From assembly GCA_943787265.1 (NCBI GenBank), contig CALSLT010000037.1:62001-126000 (forward strand): a stretch of 64,000 nucleotides of DNA. Direction: 5' to 3'. The DNA is from an uncultured Planctomycetaceae bacterium. Its GTDB lineage: Bacteria; Planctomycetota; Planctomycetia; Planctomycetales; Planctomycetaceae. Below are positions 1 to 11,770 of this stretch, one piece after another. The notes beneath the pieces are model-generated. The model did no database searches, had not been told where the DNA came from, and worked only from the letters and a program-made list of their open reading frames with translations. The stretch's first letter is position 1. Each line of letters starts with the position of its first letter. The translations under genes were made by a program, and so were the position numbers.

Positions 1-246
1 AAAGTTGACGGAAAGGTTGACGTTGAAAAAGTTTCATTATCAACGCCACCAAACAGAAAAGTATCAGCTTCATTTAAGGAGACTTCAACCAGTGAGTCCG
101 TGGCAAAACGCCCAAGCCACGGAGATCAAGGAAGTTCGATCCTCACGTCCGTTAGAGAATTCGGGAAAGGGCTCGTTGTCGGGCTAAGTAAAGCACGACA
201 ATCTGTTCCACGTGTTGAGATCGTTCGCGGCGGAGTCAAAGATTAG
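1..246 (+). CDS. C-terminal end of an unidentified protein (5' partial)
   Basis: The frame starting at base 1 is open to a TAG at 244-246 and gives the last 81 residues of a protein whose start lies outside the window. The tail is rich in Ser, Lys and Arg and ends with the segment SVPRVEIVRGGVKD. I do not recognise the family. It sits 107 bp upstream of tadA on the same strand, so it may be another Flp/Tad pilus component (CpaB/RcpC-like proteins often end near a V-x-x-V-R-G-G pattern), but that is a weak resemblance and only context supports it. Confidence 0.5.
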   Translation, partial: KVDGKVDVEKVSLSTPPNRKVSASFKETSTSESVAKRPSHGDQGSSILTSVREFGKGLVVGLSKARQSVPRVEIVRGGVKD

Positions 247-353
247 ATCGCAGTTTTCAGGTGCTGTGTGGCGACTAACAAGTGATAGTCGTCGCATCGC
301 GAGCATTGCATCAATGACTGGTGATTGACTGGTTGAATTAGGGGCACGGTGAG

Positions 354-1693
354 ATGAAAACTATAGCTGCTAGACAACAGGAAATGGGGCACGCCGTGCC
401 GCAACCTGACCCTGTTGAGCTGGAATTTCAGCGACTGAAAGTGGCTATCCACGAAGTTCTTGTCGAATCGCTGAACCTGTCCACAGGGCGACATTACAAA
501 TGATGAAGCATTTTCTGGTGAATTGAGACTTCTTGGAAAAGAATTGTGTGATCTCAAAGCGTCGCATTTGAGTCATGAGCAGTGCGATCGGATGCTGTCC
601 GAACTGATGGATGAAGTGTTCGGACTGGGGCCGCTGGAACGACTTGTCTCGGATCCAGACATAACTGACATTCTGGTTAATAGCCCATATGAAGTGCATG
701 TTGAACGGCACGGTCAGCTCGAACTAACGGACGTGATATTCGCCGACGATGAACACATTTTGCGAACCGTTCAGCGAATCGCAGCTAAGGTTGGAAGGCG
801 AGTTGATGAGACATCGCCGATGGTCGATGCTCGTCTTGAGGATGGTTCTCGTATCAATGCTGTAATTCCGCCTTTGGCAATCGATGGTCCCGTGCTCTCT
901 ATTCGCCGTTTCGCTGCAGATCCGTTGCGGCTCGACACGATGATTGAGAATGGTTCACTCAGTGCTGACATGGCTGATTTTCTAATCGGTGCCGTTGATG
1001 CTGGGATGAGCTTTCTCGTGTCCGGAGGCACAGGGGCCGGAAAGACGACTCTATTAAACGCGATGAGTGAGTTCATCGCTGACGGTGAGCGTGTCGTCAC
1101 AATTGAAGACTCGGCCGAGCTCCAACTACGAAACCGGCATGTTGTACGGCTGGAGACAAGATCTAATAACACGGAAGGTGTCGGTGCCGTCGGCCCAAGG
1201 AGCCTGGTTCGTAATGCACTCCGCATGCGTCCAGATCGAATCCTTGTTGGTGAGGTTCGCGGAGCCGAAGCGTTGGACATGCTTCAGGCAATGAACTCCG
1301 GGCATGAGGGGTCACTTAGTACGATCCATGCGAATGATACTCGCGAGGGCACTTGCCCGATTGGAAATGATGGCTGCGATGGCGGGGTTTAATCTCCCAG
1401 TGTCAGTGGTTCGTCAATACATCGCTACTGGCATTCGGCTGATCGTCCATGTCGCCAGGCTCAAGAGCGGTCAACGCAAAGTGGTTCGGATATCAGAGAT
1501 TTCTGGTGTCGAAGATGGCGAATTCGTGGTCGAGGATGTCTTCCGGTTCGAACGTGACGACTCAGCTGGCGATGGCTCGTTTGTTTCGACCGGCTACATC
1601 CCAAATTGCCGGACCCGGATGAAGGCTGCTGGCGTCAACGTGTCAGACTGGTGGTTCAGTAATTCTCCTGAGCCAGTAGGACAAACTTCATGA
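354..1693 (+). CDS. tadA: TadA/CpaF-type secretion ATPase (two frameshifts)
   Basis: Hexameric GspE-superfamily ATPase that powers assembly of Flp/Tad pili on the cytoplasmic face of the inner membrane. Three consecutive frames form one protein: residues from ATG 354 (MKTIAARQQ...) to about base 488, a middle frame to about 1347, and a last frame ending at TGA 1691-1693. The middle part holds the N-terminal-domain text GLGPLERL, Walker A GGTGAGKTT, the Walker B region RILVGEVRGAEALDM and the downstream STIHAN motif; the last part begins ARLEMMAAMAG as in CpaF. Both breaks are repaired by removing one G from a GGG run (486-488 and 1347-1349). The stop overlaps the tadB start as ATGA. Family assignment is firm; whether the shifts exist in the organism is doubtful. 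Confidence 0.9.
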
Positions 1694-2614
1694 CCAGTCT
1701 GATGATCACATCCGTCGTCTTTGTTGCGTTGTTGATGCTGTTTCTGGCTATCGGCATGGCTCTGCGTGACGTGACTGTTGCTGGCGTTGCTGACTCCGCG
1801 CCACTCAACATTCGCCGCAAGATTTCCGTCGTCGAAGTGGACGGGCCGCAGTCCATGCTGCAACAGGTAGATTCGGGATTCGATCGCATTGTTCATGAAA
1901 GCGGTACCGGAATCGGCTCATTGTCAGCCGTCCTGTATATGGTGATGTCTGCCGTGTTTGTTGGTGGCATCGTATTGTTCTTTGACGATGAAGTCGTTCC
2001 GTCGTTACTTGCTGCCATGTTTGGGTTACTTGTGCCGCTGCTAATGACTGTCTTTCATGCGAAGGCGTCGATTGAAGCAGGTAGAGGAACAAGTTCCTGA
2101 AGTTCTTGCACTGATGTCGCGAGCTGTTCACGCTGGCGAGACGATGGAGCAGGCTGTCGCCTTGGCCGGCGAAGATACTCCCGCACCGTTGGGTCCGGAG
2201 TTGAAGATGTGTGCTAAACAGATTTCGCTTGGCGTTTCTGTCAGCCGGGCAATGGAGTCACTGGGACGGCGTGTGCGTATCCCCGATGTTAGTGTCCTCT
2301 CCACTGTTCTATCAGTTCATAGACATTCCGGCGGGAACCTGGCAGCAACCTTGGAGCATCTATCTGGAGTTGTTCGGGATCGAGCCAGCCATCGGCGACA
2401 TCTTCGGTCTGCAACCGCTGCCGGCCGACTGTCTGCAAAGTTCATTGGCATTACTGGCCCCCTGCTTTTTTTGTTCCTGTACTTCTTTAAGCGAGAGCAT
2501 CTGGCGCCACTCCTGGAATTGCCGTTAGGTAATGCACTTCTTGTGGCTGCAGCGATTCTGGAGATCATTGGGCTACTTTGGCTTGTCCAGATGCTCCGTA
2601 GCCAGAACCAATAG
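1690..2614 (+). CDS. tadB: TadB inner-membrane pilus assembly protein (one frameshift)
   Basis: Polytopic inner-membrane platform protein of the Tad pilus system (GspF/T2SF domain). It starts at ATG 1690, overlapping the tadA stop. The first frame carries an N-terminal membrane helix (residues 3-24) and a pair of helices near residues 78-125. The second frame carries the cytoplasmic T2SF domain with the typical text EQVPEVLALMSRAVHAG and GGNLAATLEHL, then two C-terminal helices (LLFLFLYFF and the LLVAAAILEIIGLL region). The switch is near 2060-2065, where deleting one G from the GG at 2063-2064 gives a continuous AKRRLKQVEEQVPE reading. It is followed 14 bp later by tadC. Confidence 0.87.
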
Positions 2615-2628
2615 TTGGAAGGTCTCAC

Positions 2629-3555
2629 ATGGTTGTCAATCTTCTGACATTTCTTTCATTCCTCCTGGTTCTGTTTGTCCTCTTTGCAGTGGGCAATCTG
2701 TTGGTAGGACTGCTTGGCCGTTCCAATCGGAAACAGGCTGAGGATACTGGCGGTGTTTTCGTGCAGGCATTGGCCGCATCGATTCCGCAGCTATCCAGCG
2801 AAATCGAGTCAATTGGGCATGACCTTAGAAGAGCTGGCGATTACCGGAAGGACGCTTTGGCCCATTATCTGGCGCTGAGGAATTGTGTAATCGTCCTGAC
2901 TCTGGTGTTGACTTTGGCCGTCGCGGCATTGTCTGTAAACGACGCAGCGTTTCTTAGGATCATGGTGATTACTGGAACGTTATTGACAATCTGTGCCTAC
3001 GGACTGCCACGTATTCTGTTGGGTTGGAAAGCTGGGCAACGGGTTGCTCAGATTCAGGATGCTCTGCCGGAGTGTCTGGACCTGATTGCCATGTCATTGA
3101 CCGGCGGTGTCCCCCTACGAGACTCGTTGAATCGAGTAGCGACTGAAGTTCGTAGCTCAAGTCCCGCGATTTCAACGGAGTTTGAAATTATTGGCCGTCA
3201 GGCGAGTGCGGGCTCAATGGGGTTGGCGCTAAAGCATTTTGCCGAACGAATTGATGTTCCAGATGTAAAATCACTGGCTTCGATCATTTCTCAGACAGAG
3301 CGTCTTGGAACGAATGTCGCGAGGGCGATGAAAGACTACTCGGATACTGTTCGGCAGACGCAGCGAATGCGGGTCGAAGAACGTGCTAATCGGCTCAGCG
3401 TCCAGATTATGTTGCCAGTGATTTTCTGCTTGAGTCCGCCAGTCTATCTGCTTCTTTGCGGGCCACCGGTGCTTGAGCTTGTTGAGCACTTCCAAGGTAG
3501 GGAATTTCGAGCTGACGCCGAGACAGGAGTTGACAGTCTCGGGACAGGGAGTTGA
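2629..3555 (+). CDS. tadC: TadC inner-membrane pilus assembly protein
   Basis: Second GspF/T2SF-domain platform protein of the Tad system; TadB and TadC together form the inner-membrane base on which TadA acts. The 308-residue frame is intact. It shows an N-terminal membrane helix (residues 3-28), two helices around residues 85-128, the T2SF signature DALPECLDLIAMSLTGG with SQTERLGTNVARAMKDYSD downstream, and a C-terminal helix ending LLLCGPPVLELVE. The arginine-rich RMRVEERANRLS just before the last helix is usual for TadC. ATG 2629 is preceded by GGAAGG at good spacing. It is the last gene of this tad block; no prepilin, TadV peptidase or TadD gene follows within the window. Confidence 0.88.
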   Translation: MVVNLLTFLSFLLVLFVLFAVGNLLVGLLGRSNRKQAEDTGGVFVQALAASIPQLSSEIESIGHDLRRAGDYRKDALAHYLALRNCVIVLTLVLTLAVAALSVNDAAFLRIMVITGTLLTICAYGLPRILLGWKAGQRVAQIQDALPECLDLIAMSLTGGVPLRDSLNRVATEVRSSSPAISTEFEIIGRQASAGSMGLALKHFAERIDVPDVKSLASIISQTERLGTNVARAMKDYSDTVRQTQRMRVEERANRLSVQIMLPVIFCLSPPVYLLLCGPPVLELVEHFQGREFRADAETGVDSLGTGS

Positions 3556-4132
3556 GTAAGTTGCCGTGGCTGAGTTGAATTGTGTCGCACTTCGATTACC
3601 GGCTGGCGCAGTCCTGATGCCACTTGAGTCAATACTCCTGCATGACTGGCATGCGGTGCTGTAGATGTTTCGCTTTGAGTGCTTCTGGTAAATTTCCCCA
3701 ACACAGATTCATGACATTCCCGCTCAGCGAGTCGGACGCAGGTCAATCCACGCATAGAGTTCACGGTTTCGCTACTATTATCGCAAGCTGACTGCTCTCG
3801 CCTGCAACGTCTGCCTTTTCGATGCGTGAAACAAGCGGAACTTGCGAGCATCGTTTGTTTATGCAGATGCGGGTTGATTGACTGATTCGCGAACGACGTC
3901 TAGTTCTTATCCGAACGCAAAGAACGGATTCTTTTGCTGGATGAATCTGAGTTACTTCGGGAAGCGGCCTTTGAACCGTTGGCAGTTGCCAATGCTGAAA
4001 AAGTAGATTGACAGACTCGATCCGGAAGAGTGTGAGGTCTGTAACGAGGCCAGTGAGAACCAATCGGACCGATAGGAATGTGCGTTGGGCCTGGCTGGGG
4101 CGATTCACTGTGGTTCACAGATTCGCCGTTTC
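3556..4132. other. Intergenic region between convergent tadC and lhr
   Basis: This 577-base gap lies between two convergent genes. Short open frames exist on both strands but none has a plausible start with a ribosome binding site or recognisable protein text, and they overlap one another. I see no strong hairpin followed by a T-run. A degraded or unrecognised short gene cannot be excluded, given the sequence-quality problems on the lhr side. Confidence 0.5.
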
Positions 4133-7100
4133 TCATATTCCGCGGTGTCTCAGGCCGCTGCTTGATGATTGGAATCCGGCATTGAGGAAGACAGGGGCGA
4201 GAGCGGAATCCTGGGCAGGGTGCCCGTCGATTGATGTCAGCAGAATTGGACCACGGCTGGCAGCAAGTTCGGCGATGGCGTCGGCCAGATGGTTCGGCAT
4301 TGCTGGTTGGTCCGGAGTTCTTCTGACGGAACGTCGTTAGCGAGTCGTAGCCGCGGTTCAAATATCCGATGGCTAAGCCGTTTCTGATAAAGACGAGAGC
4401 TCCGGATGTTCGTTGCGGTTTTGCGGATTTGCGTCCCGCCAGCATGGGCCAGGGATGACACTGCCAAATGGGTTGGCAGGATCGACTGCCGAGATGGCGA
4501 TCGTTTTCGTACTGCCGAGGTCTTCTTGTGCCGCAAGGTTACGGAGTCGTTCGTCCGCGCTCCGGAGCGGCGAACTGCGCTGCCCCCAATCCCTCGATGA
4601 AATAGCCTCGTCGGATTTTTCCAGAATCTTCAAGGGCTCGTAGAATGGGATAAATTGCGGAGAAGCCTCCTGCTATGTTTTCGGCAGTGACGGATTCGCG
4701 AGTCACGATGCCCATCCGGTCAAGAAGTTGCTGAGTTTGCTCCATTCTGCGTTCGGTTGGTGAAAACGTCCCTTCTTCGGGAGTGCTAAGCAAAGACCAG
4801 CGTCCTTCGGTGCCAGGCAGAAGTGCTGCCCGTTGTGATCTTGCTCGGCCGGATCTTCGAGAAGATGTCCGTCGCCCGGTCGGAGTTTGTCCGGATCGCG
4901 ACGAGGCAGTAGACCTTGTAGAGCGGTTGAGCGATCGCACTGGGGCGAGAGTGTCGTTAGTGATTTCCCCGTTCCACACGAGTCTCCAAAGAGTGTCAAA
5001 GACATCGTTTCGGAACCCACCAACGGCAGAGTGAATCGCACTGAAGAAAACGGCACCGTTGCTGGTCAGAAAGTCGCGAATCCGATCCGCCAGTTCGTCT
5101 TCCACTTCGTCAGCAGGCGGCGGAAGTGTTTGCTGGTCGAAAGATTCGCTCAGAAAAAGAGCGATGCGACCATCATGCGTGCCGTGTTTGCCTCGGCCTT
5201 GCCAGAGAGCCTCGCCGGTGGAACACAACTCGTCGAGTTCACCGGGGCGGTAGTCGGGAAGCCTTGCCGGCAGGATGTCACGTTCGAGGCACGATGCGGG
5301 GAGAGCGATTCCCTGGAGCTGCTCGACGACGTCCAGCAGTGCTTCCGGACCGTTTCGGCGGCGGCCGATTCCATGCCAGTCGATAAGAAATCGCGTGCAG
5401 ACTTCAGGCGATGCCGGTTTGATCTGCTGCCGGACGAGGGCAAGCGATCGTTGCTTCCAGATTCGCAAAACGTTGGCGTCGCACCACTGCTTATCCGTGG
5501 TGCTGGTTTGCTCGTTGTCCTGCTCGGGCGTTGTAAAATCACCACTGATCAGTCTGCCGTTCTGGCCAAGTTCGACAAGGACACCGTTCACTTGATCAGG
5601 GGGAAGGCCGAACCTCGCACCAACGTCTTCCTTTGAAAACGGTCCGTGAGTTCTGCCGAAGCGCGAAACAAGATCGACCAGTGGCGATTCAACTGGTTCG
5701 AGTAACGCCGCGGCGATTCCGGACGGTAGCTGAATTGACAAGGCGTCGCGGTATCGTGCCGCGTCTTCCGCGGCGACAAAGCGTTCTTCGTCGGCGATTG
5801 ACAGTTGAATGATCCGGCCCTGGTCGAGCAAACTGGCGATCCAGTTGTCGGCCGATTGCGGATCCGACGACAGGTCGCATCGATCGGAGACTTCAACACG
5901 TGAGAGATCGCCAAGATACAACAACAGATCATGTAGGCCGTCGACGCTGCGGACTGGATATTGCGTGTTTAACCGCTGCAATTCGCTCCGCAATTGACTC
6001 AACACCTCAGCGTCAAGAAGTTCCGAATAGTTGACCTCACCGAGCAACTCACTGCAGTTGCAGATGGTCAAGTGCGAGAGCCTGGGCTCGACGTTCGGCG
6101 AGCGGAGCGTCTCCGTCGTAAAGAAAGTTACCGGTAAACGAAAACAGGGCGGCCGACGCGAACGGCGACGGGGATTCCGTTTGAACGTGCCGCACGGCGA
6201 TCGTCTGGTTCTGCACTTCTTCGAGCAAAGTCTTCAGGCCGGATAGATCGAAAACGTCCTTCAGGCATTCGCGATACGTTTCCAGCATCATCGGGAAGCT
6301 GGGATATCGAGCGGCGACAGTTAACAGGTCAGCAGACTTTCGTCGTTGAAGCCACAGCGGAGTTCGTTTGCCAGGGCGTTGCCGGGGAAGCAGCAGTGCT
6401 CTTGCCGCGTTTTCTCGAAAGTGCGATGCGAACAGTGCGGTCGTGCTCAGTTCCTTAACAAGGATGTCTTCAATTTCGTCTGGCCTGGGAAAGAGCAGGG
6501 CGGTTGACGGGATTTCGTCGGCCGCTGGAAGACGGAACACGATGCCTTCGTCGGTCCACATGACATCGACCTGACCGTTTGAAACTTCGCGAAGCCTGCT
6601 CACGACGGCCGACGCCAGCGGTGCATGAATGCGGGCTCCGAATGACGACAGGATCACAATCCGCCAGTCGCCGATTTCGTCGACGCCAGCCTCGACGATG
6701 ATTGTGCGGTCACTGGGGATATCACCCGTGGCTTCGATCTGAGCTTCGAGATACTTCAGCAGGTTTTCAGCGGCCTGATTGGCAAGGCCGTGCTGGTCGG
6801 TCAGTTGTCTCAAGTGCGTCGCCTCGGTCCAGGTCGAGCAGACGACGGGCCAGCGATCCGATGGCCTGTCCAAACTCAAGCGGTCTTCCTGGGCCTTCGC
6901 CTTTCCAGAAGGGCATCCGTCCGGGTTCGCCGGGAGCCGGAGTCACCAGCACGCGATCCTGCGTGATTTCGATGACCCGCCAGGAAGATGCTCCCAGACA
7001 GAAAAACGTCTCCGGGATGAATCTCGTGAACCATTTCTTCGTCGAGTTCCCCCACACGACTGTTGGTCTCTCCTTCTTTGCCGAGCAGAAATACGCCGTA

Positions 7101-8724
7101 CAGTCCGCGGTCCGGGATCGTTCCTGCGTTGAGAATGGCGACACGCTGAGATCCACTTCGCGGAGAAAGTTCTCCACTGATTCGGTCCCAGTTGATTCGA
7201 GGGCGAAGCTCGTGAAATTCGTCAGACGGGTACCGGCCGGACAGCAAATCCAAAACGCCGTCGTACGAGGATCGGGGCAAATCGGCGAACGGGGCACTGC
7301 TTAGCATCAGACGGTAGACGTCATCGGCCGGGATTGGCCCCTCAGAAACGATCGCCACAATCTGCTGAGCAAGTACGTCGAGCGGGTTTCGCGGATAGAA
7401 CGTTTCTTCAACCTCGCCGTTCAGCATCCGGTCGGAAGCTGCCGCGCAGGCTAGACAGGTCACCTCGGTAACGCGGAAAGATGATCCCTTGCGAAACGGC
7501 TCCGACGTTATGGCCGGAACGTCCGATTCGCTGCAGACCTGAGGCGATCGACGGCGGAGCGGCGATTTGGATCACCAGGTCGACGGCTCCCATGTCGATG
7601 CCCAGTTCCAACGATGACGTTGCCACGATCGCCGGAAGTTGGCCTTCCTTCAGACGCGACTCGATTTCGAAACGTGCGTCCTTTGCCAGCGATCCGTGAT
7701 GCGCGAGTGCAATCTCTTCATCTGCTTCGTCGTTGATCGCTCCCGCAAGGCGTTCGGCAAGTCGTCGGCTGTTGACGAAAATCATCGTTGATCGGTGTGA
7801 CCGGATCAGCTCAACCAGTCGAGGGTGAATCGCTGGCCAGATCGATGAAATTGCTGGTTGCGGTTCACGTTTCTTAGCGTTTCCGGATTGCCGCTTTGCC
7901 TGAGCTTCAGCAAGTTTAGACATGTCTTCGACCGGCACTTCGATGGTGATGTCGAGTTCCCGTTTTCGTCCAGCCTCGACGATCGTCACATCTCGGGGGC
8001 TGGCGACCGGATCGTTGTGTGTTGCGACTTCCAGACCACCGAGCAGTCGGGCGACTTCGTCAAGTGGCCGCTGAGTTGCCGAAAGCCCGATGCGCTGGGC
8101 AGCCGGCCGTTGTTGGGACGAGCGTCGACGCAGGTCTTCCAGACGCTCCAGCGAAACAAAGAGATGCGAACCTCTCTTGGACGCAACGAGAGAGTGGATT
8201 TCGTCAATGATAATCGTATCGACGTTGCTGAGAGTCTCTCGCACTTTCGAAGTAAGCATCAGGTAAAGGGATTCGGGAGTCGTAATCAGGATGTCGGGCG
8301 GCGTCTTAGCTATACGTCGTCGCTCGCTCGGATCGGTATCGCCGCTGCGAATCGCGACTGTCGGCAGGTCGTACTGCTGCTGTGTGCCGTCGGCGATTCG
8401 CTGGATGCCGAGCAGCGGCCGTTGAAGGTTGCGTTCAACGTCGACTCCAAGAGCCTTCAGCGGAGAAATGTAGAGGACGGAGACTCCGCGATTCGTGGCC
8501 ACGGCGTCAGACGCTTCGTCCTGCTCAGTCTCTGACCGCTCAAACATCAGCCGGTTAATCGCCGTCAGAAACGCAGCGAGTGTTTTTCCTGAACCGGTCG
8601 GTGCGAGTAGCAGCGTGTGTTCGCCGCGTGCGATCGCCGGCCAGGCTTCAAGTTGAGCCCGTGTTGGCTCACCAAGTTCCTGTTCGAACCAGGTCTGGAC
8701 TGTTGGATGAAATAGATCGAGCAT
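4133..8724 (-). CDS. lhr: Lhr-type large ATP-dependent helicase (multiple frameshifts)
   Basis: Lhr-family 3'-5' DNA/RNA helicase of superfamily 2, a DNA-repair-associated enzyme acting in the cytoplasm. Reading minus-strand frames in order from ATG 8724-8722 (MLDLFHPTVQTWF) gives about 1530 residues, matching the usual 1500-1550. Visible parts: Walker A APTGSGKT (residues 41-48), DEIH box near residue 185, LQRIGRSGH (motif VI), then the Lhr core (PRNPLDVLAQQI, GTIPDRGLYGVFL, LGASSWRV, TPAPGEPGRMPFWKG) and the C-terminal part (GLGAAQFA, DPANPFGSVIP, RTSGALVFIRNGLA, PILLTSIDGHPAQDSALA), ending at TGA 4135-4133. Frames switch near 7450, 7000, 6810, 6058, 4560, 4450 and 4290; all but the one near 4450 need one base deleted. 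Because the coded residues stay conserved across every break, sequence error is more likely than decay. The longer upstream start at 8805 adds text with no family likeness. Confidence 0.86.
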
Positions 8725-8832
8725 CGAAGTTCGTCGTAGGCAAGCACTTGCGGAACGAGGCGTTCTGCCGCGAATTCCACGTGGGAACGAACCGAAGTCT
8801 ATCAAGAGATGTCATGCCGGTCGCCGATGCTG

Positions 8833-8861
8833 TTGGTGGCGGATGCTCGTGACGATAATAT
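8833..8861 (+). promoter_or_regulatory. Candidate sigma70-type promoter for the SLC13 transporter
   Basis: TTGGTG at 8833-8838 and TAATAT at 8856-8861 are separated by exactly 17 bp, matching a -35/-10 layout with imperfect boxes. It lies in the divergent gap between lhr and the transporter. Transcription from here would begin after the alternative ATG at 8843, which supports the start at 8921. Predicted by eye only. Confidence 0.35.
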
Positions 8862-8920
8862 CCGCTTGCGATCAACGCGGAGCTGCTGCACGCTCCAGTC
8901 CTGTCAGAAAAGACTGCTCG

Positions 8921-10706
8921 ATGCCTTGGGAAGCCTGGTTCACCGTTGGAGTGGTCTGCCTGTTGATCATCGGTCTGGCACGTAATTTTGGACCGCCGGA
9001 TCTGCTGGCTCTTGGTGCTCTGACCCTGCTGATCGTCGTCGGAAAACTGAGCGGCTCGACACGACTGCCTGTTCCCGAGGACGCCGTTGCCAACTTCGGT
9101 TCCACGGCCCTGGTGACTGTCGGTGTTCTTTTTGTGATCGTGACCGGGCTGACTCAAACCGGGGCGATGCACTTGTTGACGCATCGGCTACTGGGACGAC
9201 CGAAGTCCGAGAAACAGGCACAACTGCGACTTCTGCCGCCGGTCGCTGCGTTAAGCGCCTTTCTGAACAACACGCCGATTGTCGCCATGTTTCTGCCGGT
9301 CGTGGACGATCTGTGCCGCAAAACCGGACTCAGTCAATCGAGGTTGTTCTTACCGCTCAGCTATGCGGCAACATTCGGCGGACTGTGCACGCTGATCGGA
9401 ACCAGCACGAACCTGATTATCAACGGTGAAATCGCACGTGCTGGGCTCGAGCCGCTCGGTATGTTTGAGTTGTCGTGGGTCGGGATTCCGTGCGCCATCG
9501 CCGGCATGATCTACATTCTGGTGTTCAGCAAAATCCTGCTTCCAGATCGTCGGCCGGCGATTAGTCTCAGTGACGATCCTCGACAATACACTGTCGAGAT
9601 GACCGTCCTGACTGGCGGTCCGCTGGTTGGGCAGAGTGTCGAAAAGGCAGGACTGCGGCATCTGCCGGGCTTGTTCCTTGCAGAAATTGCCCGAGCGGAT
9701 GACGTCATTCCTGCCGTTGCACCGACGGAAAAGCTGCAGGCGGACGACCGGTTGGTCTTTGTCGGAATCATCGAATCGGTTGTCGACCTGAAAAAAATCC
9801 GCGGCCTCGTGCCGTCAGATGAACAAGCCGCGACGGTCAACGTGCCTGACACTCATCGTTGCCTGATTGAAGCTGTTGTTTCGAACCGTTGCCCGCTGAT
9901 CGGCAAGACGATCCGCGATGGACAGTTTCGATCAACGTACAACGCGGCGGTTCTCGCGATTGCTCGAAGCGGAGAACGGATCAACGCCAAGCTCGGAGAT
10001 GTTGTTCTTCAACCCGGCGATACATTGCTTTTGGAATCGCACACGGCGTTCGAGAAGAAGCAACGAAACTCGCAGGACTTCTTCCTCGTCAGCAGTGTCG
10101 AGAATTCAGCACCAATTCGTCACCGCCAGGCAGGGGTCGCTCTGGGAATAATGGCGGCAATGGTGGCCGTCGTCACGATCGGCGTTCTGGACATCATGAC
10201 AGCGGCAATGGTGGCGGCGGGGCTGATGGTGGGGACTCGCTGCTGCACGGGCACCGAAGGTCGCCGGAGTGTCGACATCTCGTTGCTGCTTGTGATCGGC
10301 TCGGCGTTGGGCATCGGAAAGGCGATGGAGACCACCGGTGCTGCTGCAACGATTGCGGAAGCGTTGATTGGTTTTGCTGGTGGCAATGAACGCGCGGTCC
10401 TCGTCGCGACTCTACCTAGTGACGATGATCTTTACCGAGCTGATCACTAACAACGCTGCCGCAGTTTTAATGTTTCCCATTGCTCTGGCATCGGCGAAGA
10501 AGCTCGGTGTTGACGACCCGCGTCCGTTGATCGTTGCCGTGATGATCGCCGCCTCGGCGGCCTTCGTGACGCCGTTTGGGTACCAGACAAACCTGATGGT
10601 TTACGGCCCCGGTGGGTATAAGTACTCCGACTATGTCCGTTTTGGTCTGCCACTCGGCCTTCTATTCATGGCGATTTGCGTGATCCTGGTTCCTCTGATC
10701 TGGTAA
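8921..10706 (+). CDS. SLC13/DASS-type anion transporter with two RCK_C-like domains (one frameshift)
   Basis: Inner-membrane secondary transporter of the divalent anion/Na+ symporter (SLC13, citrate/sulfate) family. Membrane segments occur from residue 5 (WFTVGVVCLLIIGLA) through about 210; then two soluble TrkA_C/RCK_C-like domains (GGPLVGQSVEKAGLRHLPG and NRCPLIGKTIRDGQFRSTY, each ending DRLVFVG or DTLLLES); then a second membrane block. Both copies of the family hairpin text are present: LNNTPIVAMFLP in the first half and ITNNAAAVLMFP in the second. The frame breaks near 10412, where one extra base separates VLVAT from YLVTMIFTELITNN; the second frame ends at TAA 10704-10706. I chose ATG 8921 because the first helix starts directly after it. 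Substrate is unknown; sulfate or dicarboxylate are family possibilities. Confidence 0.85.
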
Positions 10707-10898
10707 TCCCGGCCCTTGATTGCCAGCTCTGGCCTATTTCAGGCAGTGTCCAGCGGGGCAGCAAGTCGTATTGTCGCGAAAATTGTTCGTACCTACGATC
10801 CAACCATGATCAGAGTCTATTGACGCTGTCTGAGCGCGTTGTGATCGAGCAGCGGCCCGGCGTTTAAATTCGCGAGTTGGCTTGAGGAAAGGATTCCG

Positions 10899-11723
10899 AT
10901 GCCTGCTATTGTTGCCGAGAATGAACTTGCATCTGAAAATGAACTGACGAATGCGGGCTTTTGGGACAAGAAATACATCCCGAAGACATCCGGAGCTTTT
11001 AACTGGTTGAAGCCTTTGCTGAGGCGCAAAAGGCACCGAATGCTGGGCAATCTGCTCGATCAGATCGGGAAACCGTCAGGAGAAATCCTTGAACTAGGTT
11101 GTGCTCCCGGTGAAGCACTCCTGCATCTGCACAAAGTACGCCCGCAGCATCGGCTGCATGGGATCGACTATTCAGAAATCGGTATGAAATCGGCTGAAGA
11201 GTTTCTTGGGCGTCAAGGCGTCGACGCAACGATTCACTTCGGCGATTTTCGCGACATCGAGCTATCGCAACAGTTTGACATGGTTATGTCTTTCGGGCTG
11301 ATCGAACACTTCGATGATCCCGTCCCAATTGTTAAAGACCATGCCCGACTGTGTGCACCCGGTGGCCGAGTTGCTCTGACGGTCCCGAATTTTGCGACGC
11401 CGGTCAATCGGTTCCTGATGAAGCACTGTGACCCTCCGGGCTACGAGGGGCACAATCTGGAGATCATGAGTCGCCAGGCGTTGCAGGCTGCCTTCGAAGC
11501 GGCGGGCCTGCAGAACGTGAAGGTCGGTTCTGCGCAGGGGCCGAGGATTTATCCGGGGGGGGATCGCCGCCTGCTGCGAGGTCGGATTAACCGATTTCTG
11601 TCGAAGTTCTGGAACCTTGCGGCCTGCCTGAGTCCAATCAACGCTCCGTGGGACTACACGCTGTGGGCCGTTGGGCAGGTTCCGGTCGAAGGCATTCAGA
11701 CCACGGAGAATAAGGCGGCCTGA
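10899..11723 (+). CDS. Class I SAM-dependent methyltransferase
   Basis: Soluble 274-residue methyltransferase of the UbiE/Methyltransf_11-25 type. Motif I is ILELGCAPGEA (residues 63-73), followed by LHGIDYSEIGM (acidic end of beta 2), HFGDFRD (motif II region), MVMSFGLIEHFDDP (post-II) and CAPGGRVALTVPN (motif III), in the normal order and spacing. The C-terminal RRLLRGRINRFLSKFW segment is basic. GAGGAAAG precedes ATG 10899 at good spacing. It stands alone between a transporter and a convergent gene, so the methyl acceptor cannot be inferred. A run of eight G at 11555-11562 is read in frame here. Confidence 0.85.
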   Translation: MPAIVAENELASENELTNAGFWDKKYIPKTSGAFNWLKPLLRRKRHRMLGNLLDQIGKPSGEILELGCAPGEALLHLHKVRPQHRLHGIDYSEIGMKSAEEFLGRQGVDATIHFGDFRDIELSQQFDMVMSFGLIEHFDDPVPIVKDHARLCAPGGRVALTVPNFATPVNRFLMKHCDPPGYEGHNLEIMSRQALQAAFEAAGLQNVKVGSAQGPRIYPGGDRRLLRGRINRFLSKFWNLAACLSPINAPWDYTLWAVGQVPVEGIQTTENKAA

Positions 11724-11770
11724 GTTTCTCGTGATTCCCACCAGGCGTTTCGTGTTCTGGTCGACCGCTG

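Noticed and set aside
1340..1360. Programmed ribosomal frameshifting in tadA, lhr or ygiQ
   Set aside because: There are too many shifts per gene, they are not conserved features of these families, and simple G-run insertions explain them; no shift-prone heptamer plus downstream structure was evident.
3900..4445. 181-codon minus-strand frame as a separate gene
   Set aside because: Only its first 35 or so codons are meaningful, and they are part of lhr; the rest is the wrong frame after a further shift, while the true lhr C-terminus is in another frame ending at 4133.
8843..8920. Upstream ATG start for the SLC13 transporter
   Set aside because: The 26 extra residues are polar and unlike a transporter N-terminus, and the candidate promoter at 8833-8861 overlaps this ATG.
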